Below are positions 40,042 through 47,757 of a DNA stretch of 64,000 nt, piece after piece; positions within the stretch are counted from its first letter, which is position 1; every line of letters starts with the position of its first letter. Position numbers and translations under genes: made by a program. The stretch lies in NCBI GenBank assembly GCA_902599405.1, contig CACKFO010000003.1:1-64000 (forward strand), written 5' to 3'. The notes beneath the pieces are model-generated. The model did no database searches. It saw nothing but the letters and a program-made list of their open reading frames with translations, and was not told the DNA's origin. This DNA is from an uncultured Alphaproteobacteria bacterium (GTDB taxonomy: Bacteria > Pseudomonadota > Alphaproteobacteria > HIMB59).

Positions 40042-40588
40042 ATACTTACTATTTACATTACTCGTGGTACAAGACTTGATGGCCTATAATGAATCGCCTT
40101 ATAAAGTAGTTCATCAGACAGATACATATGAAATTAGATTTTATGAGGAGCGTCTAGTAGTTCAAACCCAATACACTAATCAAAATAATGGATTTCGAAA
40201 ACTTTTTAATTATATTTCTGGCAATAATAAACAAAGTGAAAAAATTTCAATGACCACACCAGTGAATGTTACTCAAATTGAAAACGAGTACGTTATGCAA
40301 TTTTATTTACCAAGTAAATACAAACCAAATGAAATACCTTTGCCATCAGATAATTCAGTAAAAATTTCTTCAATAGAGCCAGGTTATTTTGCAGTAATAA
40401 GATATTCTGGTTTTGCTTCCGATAAAAATTTTTATAAACACCGAGATGTTTTAAAAAGTGATTTAATTACTGATAATATTGAAGTAATTGGACCCGCTAT
40501 TAAAGCTACTTATGATGGTCCGTTTACATTGCCTAATCTTCGAAGGAATGAAGCAATCTATCAAGTTGGTTGGAAGAATCCTCTTTAA
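40034..40588 (+). CDS. SOUL family haem-binding-like protein
   Basis: A 184 aa protein of the SOUL/HBP family, named for haem-binding relatives in animals and plants. Visible: SPYKVVHQTDTYEIRFYEE at the N-terminus, then GFRKLFNYISGNNKQSEKISMTTPV and the C-terminal RRNEAIYQV. A short hydrophobic start suggests a signal peptide (LLFTLLVVQDLMA). It overlaps the SH3 gene by 8 bp. Haem or tetrapyrrole binding is likely from the family only. Confidence 0.85.
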   Translation: MIKYLLFTLLVVQDLMAYNESPYKVVHQTDTYEIRFYEERLVVQTQYTNQNNGFRKLFNYISGNNKQSEKISMTTPVNVTQIENEYVMQFYLPSKYKPNEIPLPSDNSVKISSIEPGYFAVIRYSGFASDKNFYKHRDVLKSDLITDNIEVIGPAIKATYDGPFTLPNLRRNEAIYQVGWKNPL

Positions 40589-40652
40589 GTCACAAACACT
40601 TGCTTATTGATTTAAGATTTAGTCTTGCTCCTTTAATTATTTTAATCATATT

Positions 40653-40674
40653 TATTGGTGTTTTTTTACCAATA
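40653..40674. repeat. Hairpin between SOUL gene and glnK
   Basis: Arms TATTGGT and ACCAATA around a loop of G plus seven T. The stem is short and AU-rich. It could end the preceding operon or be part of the glnK leader. I see no convincing sigma54 promoter in the 210 bp spacer. Confidence 0.35.
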
Positions 40675-40798
40675 TGACTGATTTTATTGGGCAATCTTGG
40701 ATATTCACTAGATGCATAGTTTCATTAACTTCTTAGCATTATTTTTTTTTTGATTCAGTATTTATAAGTTTCTCAACTCAAAAATAAGAGAGGTATTT

Positions 40799-41140
40799 AT
40801 GAAACTAATAACAGCAATTATCAAGCCCGATAAAGTTGAAGCTTTGAGACAAGCACTTACAGGTGTGGACATCCAAGGTTTAACTATTGTTGAGGCTAAA
40901 GGATATGGGCGCCAGAAGGGTCATACCGAACTGTACCGAGGCGCAGAATATGAGGTACATTTTCTTCCTAAATCTCGAGCAGAGGTTTTAGTAGATTCTG
41001 CAGACGTCGAAAAAGTCATCACAACAATTTCTGAAGCAGTAAAATCAGGAAAAATTGGAGATGGAAAAATTTTTGTAACTGAAGTGCAAGAAGTTGTCCG
41101 AATACGTACAGGAGAACGAGGCGCTGAGGCGATTAAATAA
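40799..41140 (+). CDS. glnK: Nitrogen regulatory protein PII (GlnK)
   Basis: Small trimeric signal protein that senses 2-oxoglutarate, ATP/ADP and glutamine and gates AmtB, 113 aa. The T-loop has YRGAEYEVHFLPK with the uridylylation Tyr51 (the second Tyr of YRGAEY). The B loop TEVQEVVRIRTGERGAEAI is standard. It is 9 bp upstream of amtB, the classical glnK-amtB pair, which points to GlnK rather than GlnB. Confidence 0.95.
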   Translation: MKLITAIIKPDKVEALRQALTGVDIQGLTIVEAKGYGRQKGHTELYRGAEYEVHFLPKSRAEVLVDSADVEKVITTISEAVKSGKIGDGKIFVTEVQEVVRIRTGERGAEAIK

Positions 41141-41149
41141 GGAGATCCA

Positions 41150-42430
41150 ATGAAAAAAATATTAACTTTCTTAATCCCTACTTTGCTTTTCTCTGGAGTT
41201 GCAAGTGCGGAAGTATCTGCTGAAACAGCATTTGTATTTAATACATTTTTATTTGTTTTTAGTGGAGTCTTAGTGATGTTCATGGCATTAGGTTTTGCCA
41301 TGTTAGAAGCTGGATTTGTTCGTAAAAAAAACACATCAGCAATTTTATTAAAAAATATAGCTTTATACTCAATTGCAGGAATAATGTTTTATTTAATCGG
41401 TTACAGTTTAATGTATGTAGATGTTTCAGGTTGGATAGGTTCATTAGGTGGTATGTTTTACGACACTGCTGATGATTTAACAGCTGCAACTGAAGAGGGT
41501 GGCTACTCTTTAGCATCAGATTGGTTCTTCCAAATGGTGTTCTGTGCTACAGCAATTTCAATCGTATCTGGAGCATGTGCTGAAAGAATTAAAGTATGGC
41601 CATTTATGATATTTGCAGCATTTATGACAGGAATTATCTACCCAATTTATGGTTCTTGGACCTGGGGCGGTGGATGGCTCACAGAAATGGGCTTTTCTGA
41701 TTTTGCTGGATCTACTATTGTTCACTCAGTGGGCGGATGGGCAGCTTTAACCGGCTGTTTAATTCTTGGTCCTAGAGCTGGCAAATATGGTGCAGATGGA
41801 AAGATCTCTCCAATCGCTGGTGCAAACATGCCTTTAGCGTGTCTTGGTACCTTCATCCTTTGGTTTGGATGGTTTGGATTTAACGGTGGATCTCAGTTAG
41901 CACTTGGTAGTGCCGCTGATGCTTCTGCAATGTCAATTGTCGTTGTAAACACAAATATCGCTGCATGTGGCGGTGTCGTGGCTGCAATTATTTTATCACA
42001 GCTATTGTATAAAAAAATTGATCTATCTATTGCATTGAACGGTGCTATTGCAGGTCTTGTTGCTATTACTGCAGGTCCAGATTTAAGCAACCACTTCTTA
42101 TCAATGATTGTTGGTGCAATAGGTGGTATACTTTGTACTATCGCTATCCCAATGCTCGACAAAATGAAAATCGATGATGTTGTCGGTGCAATATCAGCAC
42201 ACTTAGTTGCAGGTATTTGGGGAACATTGGCCGTAGGTATTTTTGGTAGCGGCGATTTCCTAGTTCAATTAATAGGAATTGTTGCTGCAGCTGTCCTAGT
42301 TGTACCTTTAAGTGGCATATTCTTTTATATTCTAAAAGGAACTGTAGGCTTAAGAGTATCAGAAGAGACCGAAGCATCTGGTTTAGATAGTGCTGAATTA
42401 ACAACAGTCGCTTACCCAGAATTTAAATAA
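41150..42430 (+). CDS. amtB: Ammonium transporter AmtB
   Basis: Inner-membrane ammonium channel, 426 aa, eleven helices after a signal peptide (MKKILTFLIPTLLFSGVASA). Family motifs: MALGFAMLEAGFVRKKN, FAGSTIVHSVGGWAALTG with the first pore His, and NGAIAGLVAITAGPD; the second pore His is in VGAISAHLVAGIWGTLA. A strong terminator follows. A good ribosome binding site (AAGGAG) precedes the ATG. Confidence 0.97.
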   Translation: MKKILTFLIPTLLFSGVASAEVSAETAFVFNTFLFVFSGVLVMFMALGFAMLEAGFVRKKNTSAILLKNIALYSIAGIMFYLIGYSLMYVDVSGWIGSLGGMFYDTADDLTAATEEGGYSLASDWFFQMVFCATAISIVSGACAERIKVWPFMIFAAFMTGIIYPIYGSWTWGGGWLTEMGFSDFAGSTIVHSVGGWAALTGCLILGPRAGKYGADGKISPIAGANMPLACLGTFILWFGWFGFNGGSQLALGSAADASAMSIVVVNTNIAACGGVVAAIILSQLLYKKIDLSIALNGAIAGLVAITAGPDLSNHFLSMIVGAIGGILCTIAIPMLDKMKIDDVVGAISAHLVAGIWGTLAVGIFGSGDFLVQLIGIVAAAVLVVPLSGIFFYILKGTVGLRVSEETEASGLDSAELTTVAYPEFK

Positions 42431-42450
42431 TCTTATTTATAGTACTCCTA

Positions 42451-42479
42451 AAAAAGGGGCACATTATGTGCCCCTTTTT
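42451..42479. terminator. Strong bidirectional terminator after amtB
   Basis: Perfect 13 bp arms (AAAAAGGGGCACA / TGTGCCCCTTTTT) with a 3-base loop. A-run and T-run on both sides make it work for amtB (plus) and for the convergent glutathione peroxidase operon (minus), whose stop codon lies immediately beside it at 42480. Confidence 0.9.
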
Positions 42480-43004
42480 CTATATTAACTCATCAATTAA
42501 ATTTGTAATTTTCGAACTGTCAGGTTTGGTCATAGAGGACCAACTTTTAACTAATTGACCCTCTCCATCAAAGAGATACTTATAAAAATTCCATTTTGGA
42601 GTTTCGTTATACTCTGATGTCATCCAACTGTATATCGGATGGGCATTTTCACCAACAACACTAATAATTTCTGATATAATAAATTTGGTTTCATAATTAA
42701 CTAAACAAAATTCTTTAACTTCCTCATTATTACTCAGCTCTTGATGAAAACTATTAGAAGGAGTTCCAATAATTACTAAATTCTTTTTAAAATACTCACG
42801 ATGAAGATTGGATAGATTAGCGTATTGTTTTGTGAAACCACATCTACTAGCCGTATTAACAAGAAGAATGGGTTTACCTTTAAATTTATCAAGATTAACT
42901 GTATTTCCATCAATATCTTGAATACTAAAGTTATATAAGTTTTTCGCCATAATGCTCCCTATGCTTGTGAGTAAAATACTCAAAGTTATCAAGAAAATTC
43001 TCAT
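42480..43004 (-). CDS. Glutathione peroxidase, exported
   Basis: Thiol peroxidase of 174 aa that reduces hydrogen peroxide and lipid peroxides. The active site is Cys55 in NTASRCGFTKQY, with the later GTPSNSFHQE (family FPxNQFxxQE, the Gln replaced by Ser) and KWNFYKYLFD. An N-terminal hydrophobic signal (LITLSILLTSIGSIMA) suggests the periplasm. It is the last gene of the minus-strand osmolyte cluster, 40 bp after the HD gene. Cysteine-type enzymes of this kind often use thioredoxin. Confidence 0.88.
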   Translation of the reverse strand: MRIFLITLSILLTSIGSIMAKNLYNFSIQDIDGNTVNLDKFKGKPILLVNTASRCGFTKQYANLSNLHREYFKKNLVIIGTPSNSFHQELSNNEEVKEFCLVNYETKFIISEIISVVGENAHPIYSWMTSEYNETPKWNFYKYLFDGEGQLVKSWSSMTKPDSSKITNLIDELI

Positions 43005-43044
43005 GACAATATATACTTACTTTAAATTATCTGGATTTATGAAT

Positions 43045-43650
43045 TTAAACTTTTGGTAAACCTAAAACTTCATTTTTTTTGATGTATTCATCTTTGTAGG
43101 GAGGTCTGCTAAATACCTCTTTAATCAAGGGTTTAAAAAAATCTAGATCTTTATTTTCATATTCAGGATCAAAAGATTTTTGATCCCATCTTTCACAGAA
43201 ATCTGAGCAAGTTTGGAAATAAATATTATCTTTAAATTTATCTCTAGCATTTTTATCCCATCCATAATGATGAGCATAGTAGATCATTTGAAAAATTCCA
43301 TGATGCTCAATCACCCATGTTATTTCATCTCTTACATAAGGTCTTACAACTTCAGCAGAAAACCTATCGTGATTTTGAGGGGCAAGCCCATCTCCAATAT
43401 CATGAAGTAAGGCACCAACAATCCAATCAATGTCAGCTCCATCATTATAAGCTCTAGTAGCTGATTGTAGACCATGATCTAATCTTGTTATCTTGTAACC
43501 CTCCATAGTATTTTTTCCTTGTCTTGTAAGTTCTTCGATTATTCTTTCGTATGTCAAAGAAACATACTTTTCTTCATATTTTTGGAGCAATAGATAATCT
43601 TCTTTATCTCCATCTTTCATATGTTTAAATTTTACATTTTTCTCAGTCAT
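43045..43650 (-). CDS. HD-domain protein, probable diiron oxygenase (PhnZ/TmpB-like)
   Basis: A 201 aa HD-fold protein. Six likely metal ligands are in the order found in diiron HD oxygenases: His59 (TRLDHGLQSATRA), His83-Asp84 (LLHDIGDGLAP), His116 or His117 (IEHHGIF), His127 or His128 (YYAHHYG) and Asp150 (TCSDFCERWD). PhnZ and TmpB, which cleave hydroxylated phosphonates, share this layout, as does inositol oxygenase. The start overlaps the stop of the 2-oxoglutarate oxygenase gene as ATGA, the same partnership as PhnY*/PhnZ and TmpA/TmpB. A plain phosphohydrolase is the alternative. The substrate cannot be read from the sequence. Confidence 0.75.
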   Translation of the reverse strand: MTEKNVKFKHMKDGDKEDYLLLQKYEEKYVSLTYERIIEELTRQGKNTMEGYKITRLDHGLQSATRAYNDGADIDWIVGALLHDIGDGLAPQNHDRFSAEVVRPYVRDEITWVIEHHGIFQMIYYAHHYGWDKNARDKFKDNIYFQTCSDFCERWDQKSFDPEYENKDLDFFKPLIKEVFSRPPYKDEYIKKNEVLGLPKV

Positions 43651-44771
43651 AAATTTGTCTCACTTAGATGATATTTTTCATGTAAATGTCTCAATTTTCC
43701 ATCGGTCGAGTCAAACTCTAGATAACAACCTTGTAAATGTCTAGCTCCCTCACTCGAGTCATAAGAGGTTCTTCCATGGAGAAGTCTGTGATTATCAAAC
43801 ATCATTACATCTCCTGGTGATAGCTTAAATTTAATCTCAAAGTCAGATGAAGTGTATAAATCTCCTAATAATTTTCTTGCTTTGTAAAAACTCTCTAATT
43901 TTTCACTTTCTAAAGGTGGCACGTAATCAACTCTAGTACTATACCTGACTTGTTTATAGTCGCCATCCTTGTCTAATTCAATTAACTCTCCCCAATTTTC
44001 TAAAATTATATCTTTATCTTGAAATCGGTAACGTAAATTTGTTTTGGTTAAAGACTCAAATGCTTCTGGTTCATTTAATTTAATATATTCTGCAACTGAA
44101 AAACCATCAACAAGAGTAGAAAAACCACCACTTACTTCATTTTTTAAACAATGCAAAAACTGTATCCCAGGTGCTTCTGGTTTTCTGTAAGGGTTATCAG
44201 TATGAGGCGGTAATGCAATAGGTTTATAGGCTAAGTCATTTGGATTTGGTTTAGACATTACATCAAAATATTCTCCAAAATTTGTGACCTTAACTGGGCC
44301 TATTGAATTTACAAATTTTAATAAATACTTACTTTCAGTTGGTACATTTTTAATAATAACAAATCCATATTTATAAAAATCCATAAGAAGATTATACATA
44401 GACTCTTTTTCAACCATATCTTCTTCAAAAATAGCCTGAGGTATAACTTCTAGTTGAGAATTCCATAAAATTCTTTTTGGTAAGGGTCCTCTTTTATTTT
44501 TTTCTCCATCCATTTCAATCAAAAGATCATCTAAATGATATTGACCTTGTGCCCCATCATTAAATTCAACATCAAGTTTATGATCTGATAATTTGCAACT
44601 TATAATTTTCAATTTTAAGTCAATAGAGGATGGCTCATATAATCTTTGATTAGTATCTAAATCAAAATACTTTTCACCCGGTAGTCTTTCTCTTAGCCAA
44701 ATGGGATGCAAATTAAATGTCTTATTTTGATGAATTATCTTAATAGTATTATTTTCAAAATGAAAATCCAT
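43647..44771 (-). CDS. Gamma-butyrobetaine hydroxylase/TmpA-type 2-oxoglutarate oxygenase
   Basis: Fe(II)/2-oxoglutarate-dependent hydroxylase, 374 aa. The iron triad is His190 and Asp192 (LPPHTDNPY) with His332 (RLLHGRTSY); Arg344 in ARHLQGCY should bind 2-oxoglutarate. The small N-terminal domain of gamma-butyrobetaine hydroxylases is present (HPIWLRERLPGEKYFDL, then NQRLYEP) but the zinc-binding Cys residues of that domain are missing. The family hydroxylates quaternary ammonium compounds: carnitine precursors, or trimethylaminoethylphosphonate in TmpA. Pairing with an HD oxygenase by ATGA overlap points to a TmpA-like role. Confidence 0.82.
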   Translation of the reverse strand: MDFHFENNTIKIIHQNKTFNLHPIWLRERLPGEKYFDLDTNQRLYEPSSIDLKLKIISCKLSDHKLDVEFNDGAQGQYHLDDLLIEMDGEKNKRGPLPKRILWNSQLEVIPQAIFEEDMVEKESMYNLLMDFYKYGFVIIKNVPTESKYLLKFVNSIGPVKVTNFGEYFDVMSKPNPNDLAYKPIALPPHTDNPYRKPEAPGIQFLHCLKNEVSGGFSTLVDGFSVAEYIKLNEPEAFESLTKTNLRYRFQDKDIILENWGELIELDKDGDYKQVRYSTRVDYVPPLESEKLESFYKARKLLGDLYTSSDFEIKFKLSPGDVMMFDNHRLLHGRTSYDSSEGARHLQGCYLEFDSTDGKLRHLHEKYHLSETNL

Positions 44772-44836
44772 AATCCAAACTCCAAGTATTTATAATTAAA
44801 TATTTTGCTAAATTTAATTAATTGTCAATTAAGAAA

Positions 44837-45298
44837 TTAACTCTTGATTTTAAAAATTGCCTCAATTTCTACCGTAAAACCTAGAGGTAAAGAATTAACT
44901 CCTACTGCAGCTCGAGCATGAACACCAGTCTCACCAAAAATATCTTTCATCATATTTGAGCAACCATTGATTACTAAAGGTTGCTGTGTGAAGCTCTCAA
45001 TACAATTAACAAAACCTGTCAGTTTTATTAATTGATCAACTTTATTAATTGATCCTATTTCATTCTTTAAAGCAGATAAGATAGCTAATCCACAGAGCAT
45101 AGAGTGATTTTGAGCTGTCTCTAAATCAACATCAGCCCCAACTTTTCCTTTTGCAAAAGACCCATCCTCAAGTAATGGGCCTTGACCAGATATATATGCA
45201 ATATTATCAACAATAACGCAGGGTTTATAACTCCCTGCAGGTTTTGCAGGTTTTGGTATTAAAAGACCTAATTCAGCTATCTTGGCTTCGAAATCCAT
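44837..45298 (-). CDS. RidA/YjgF family protein
   Basis: A 153 aa member of the Rid family, which hydrolyses reactive enamine/imine intermediates released by PLP and amine-oxidising enzymes. Visible: KPAGSYKPCVIVDNIAYISGQGP, and GVHARAAVGVNSLPLGFTVEIEAIF at the end. The Arg that binds the substrate carboxylate is probably the one in HARAAVG. It is longer than E. coli RidA (128 aa) and belongs to another subfamily. ATG 45298 is used; a TTG directly before it is also in frame. It lies 65 bp upstream of the oxygenase gene. Confidence 0.88.
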   Translation of the reverse strand: MDFEAKIAELGLLIPKPAKPAGSYKPCVIVDNIAYISGQGPLLEDGSFAKGKVGADVDLETAQNHSMLCGLAILSALKNEIGSINKVDQLIKLTGFVNCIESFTQQPLVINGCSNMMKDIFGETGVHARAAVGVNSLPLGFTVEIEAIFKIKS

Positions 45299-45309
45299 CA
45301 ATTAAAAAA

Positions 45310-46563
45310 TTACTCTTTTTCATCAATTTTACTAATCATTTGTTCAGTAGCAGTTTGCATTCCTATTGCGGAAGCGGTGCGAGGCACAATCATTGATGGT
45401 GTATTTTCATCATAAATTTCACTAGTTCTTCCAATCCTAATTCTTTGATAGGTAAATAGTGCGATAAAAACATAAACTATTGCACAATAATAAAATAATC
45501 CATAAGCATCAAAATAAGACATAAATCCTGAGACGATAATTGGCCCTAAAACTAACCCTAATGCATTAACTAATGTCAGAGTTGAGCTAGCAGAAACAAC
45601 CTCGTCCTTTTCTAAAAAATCATTCAGATGAGAAATAACAACTGCATAATAAGGAAGAGATACAGCTGAATGTATGCCAACAAATAATAAAAGAATATTA
45701 AATGAAATAGATCCAAAAATAATTACACAAATAGAAGAAACCAAAGCAATGATATTCAATATCAGTAAAATTATTCTTCTATCAAATGTATCCGATAATT
45801 TACCAACCGGATATTGAAATAAAGCTCCAATGAATGTATTTACAAAAACAAGAATAGATATTTGAAAAATACTTAAGCCTAATTTAGCTCCAAAGACTGC
45901 AATTAATCCAAATGACGCTCCATAAATCATACCAATGCCAAAAGAACCTATAAAAGACATGGGAGAATTTTTATATAGATCTTTTAAAGATATGAACTTA
46001 GGTGTAGAAAACTCTGGTGCCGATTTTTTAGTAAGTAAAATTGGAACCAAAGCAATAGAAATTAATAAAGATGTTAGAATATATAAGTGTGCCTCAGTGG
46101 TTTCTTTTATATTAATTAACAAACCACCCCCACTAGTTGAGAAGTATAATATCACCATGTAAAACCCGATAAGCTTCCCTCTAGTTTGATTATCAGCACG
46201 ATCATTTAGCCAACTTTCACAAACGATATATATTGCTGCCAATGAAAACCCTGTAAGTAATCTTAAAAAAAACCAAAAAAACGGGTGAACATAAATCCAA
46301 TGAAATAAAATCGTAATGGAAGCAATCGATGCGAATGCTGCAAATACTCTAATATGTCCGACATTTTTGATAATTTTGGGACAAATATATGAGCTTGCTA
46401 AATAGCCTATAAAATAACCTGTAAAGACATATCCAATTTCAAAATCGGAAAAATTAAATAATACGGCATTAATATTTAACAAGGTTCCTTGCAAAGAGTG
46501 TGCAAGCATAATAAATCCAAAACCTGTAAATAGAGCCCAAGAACTATAAACGATATTTAACAC
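45310..46563 (-). CDS. MFS transporter, YcaD-like
   Basis: Twelve-helix major facilitator, 417 aa. The first helix starts right after the GTG start codon (LNIVYSSWALFTGFGFIMLAHSLQG, quoted for its first core SSWALFTGFGF). The loop between helices 2 and 3 (GYLASSYICPKIIKNVGHIR) and the conserved YIVCESWLNDRADNQTRGK match the YcaD family of unknown substrate. No ATG is available before the first helix, so GTG is the best start. It lies in the osmolyte cluster between ridA and dmdA, so import of a methylated compound is a reasonable guess. Confidence 0.85.
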   Translation of the reverse strand: MLNIVYSSWALFTGFGFIMLAHSLQGTLLNINAVLFNFSDFEIGYVFTGYFIGYLASSYICPKIIKNVGHIRVFAAFASIASITILFHWIYVHPFFWFFLRLLTGFSLAAIYIVCESWLNDRADNQTRGKLIGFYMVILYFSTSGGGLLINIKETTEAHLYILTSLLISIALVPILLTKKSAPEFSTPKFISLKDLYKNSPMSFIGSFGIGMIYGASFGLIAVFGAKLGLSIFQISILVFVNTFIGALFQYPVGKLSDTFDRRIILLILNIIALVSSICVIIFGSISFNILLLFVGIHSAVSLPYYAVVISHLNDFLEKDEVVSASSTLTLVNALGLVLGPIIVSGFMSYFDAYGLFYYCAIVYVFIALFTYQRIRIGRTSEIYDENTPSMIVPRTASAIGMQTATEQMISKIDEKE

Positions 46564-46601
46564 CCGAGACTATTTAAACTTTTAGTTTAAAAAAGCAATT
46601 A

Positions 46602-47705
46602 TTATTTATTGAAGGGGAGGTTCGTCATTACAGACTCAACCTCTTCGCCATCAACAAGAAGTGTCTGTTTTTTTTCTAAACTTTGATATTGGGTTTGTAC
46701 CATCGCTATTCCAAGACAACAGCCAAAATCTGGACTAAAGCATGCGGCTCTTAGTTCACCTATAATATTAGTATCAATTTTTAAAGGTAACACTTTTGTA
46801 ATTTCAATTTTATCCAGTTTAAGTTTTAAACCAACTAAAGATCTTTTAACTCCCTCTTTGTGCTGTTTTTCTAGCTCAGCTTTTCCTAAATAATCTATTT
46901 TGGGATTGAAAGAAACAAAAGAACCCAAACCACACTCAAGTGGAGTATCATTCATATTCATATCATTTCCAAAAGATAATAAACCACCTTCTATCCTTTC
47001 AATCAAATTTGGACAACCTGGTCTTACATCCAAATCTTCACCTTTAGACATAAGAGTATCATAAAGATTTAGGCCGATTTCATCATGATCTACATAAATT
47101 TCAAATCCACCCTGTTTGGACCAACCTGATCTAGCAATTAAAAATTTATGATTTTGAAAATCAAATCTTTTGAAGTTGAAAAATTTTAATTTATCTATGT
47201 CTTTAAACACTCTAGACATAAGTTCAAACGATTTTGGTCCCTGAACGGCAAGAATGTTAACATTAGGTTCAGTAATCTCAACGTCAAGGTTCATACCAAT
47301 TGCAATTCCTTTTGCATAAAGAAGCACATCTGTATCTGCTATTGATAGCCACCATGTTTTTTCACCAACTTTCATTATCAGAGGATCATTAATAATTTTA
47401 CCTTTGTTATCAACAATTGGAGCGTAATAGCAAAGATAATCTTTTGCCCCAGATAAATCTCTACACGTAATTAATTGTGTAAGTTTAGCTGCATCAGGTC
47501 CTTGAATTTGAACTTGTCTCTCGCCAGATACATCCCAAAGTTGAACATTATTTTTTAAGTGCCTACTATCTTCCTCTATACCTTTAAAAGATGCAGGTAA
47601 AAGCATGTGATTATAAACTGTGTATGATTGAACACCATATTCCTCTATTCTTTTGGTGTAAGGGGTGGAGCGGAGTCTCGCACTTTTAGCAATTAAGTGG
47701 GTCAT
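46602..47705 (-). CDS. dmdA: DMSP demethylase DmdA or close GcvT-family homologue
   Basis: Tetrahydrofolate-dependent demethylase of the GcvT fold, about 367 aa from ATG 47705 (a TTG three codons earlier also fits). It matches what I recall of SAR11 DmdA along the whole length: SARLRSTPYTKRIEEYGV, SYTVYNHMLLP, HLKNNVQLWDV, RQVQIQGPDAAKL, WWLSIADTD, SKQGGFEIYV and DVRPGCPNLIERIEGGLLS. DmdA removes a methyl group from dimethylsulfoniopropionate. Non-DmdA relatives share many of these residues, so the substrate needs a tree. The betaine transporter upstream also carries DMSP in some bacteria. Confidence 0.78.
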   Translation of the reverse strand: MTHLIAKSARLRSTPYTKRIEEYGVQSYTVYNHMLLPASFKGIEEDSRHLKNNVQLWDVSGERQVQIQGPDAAKLTQLITCRDLSGAKDYLCYYAPIVDNKGKIINDPLIMKVGEKTWWLSIADTDVLLYAKGIAIGMNLDVEITEPNVNILAVQGPKSFELMSRVFKDIDKLKFFNFKRFDFQNHKFLIARSGWSKQGGFEIYVDHDEIGLNLYDTLMSKGEDLDVRPGCPNLIERIEGGLLSFGNDMNMNDTPLECGLGSFVSFNPKIDYLGKAELEKQHKEGVKRSLVGLKLKLDKIEITKVLPLKIDTNIIGELRAACFSPDFGCCLGIAMVQTQYQSLEKKQTLLVDGEEVESVMTNLPFNK

Positions 47706-47757
47706 AAAATTCAATGTAGTAAATATGTATTCTTGCTACAAAGCAATGATATTATTT

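Noticed and set aside
40589-40798. Sigma54 promoter for glnK-amtB
   Set aside because: I looked for GG-N10-GC elements of the TGGCAC/TTGC type and found none that fit; many streamlined alphaproteobacteria lack NtrBC control.
43045-44771. Carnitine biosynthesis pair
   Set aside because: The oxygenase alone could be gamma-butyrobetaine hydroxylase, but bacteria rarely make carnitine and the coupled HD protein has no place in that pathway. Kept only as an alternative substrate idea.
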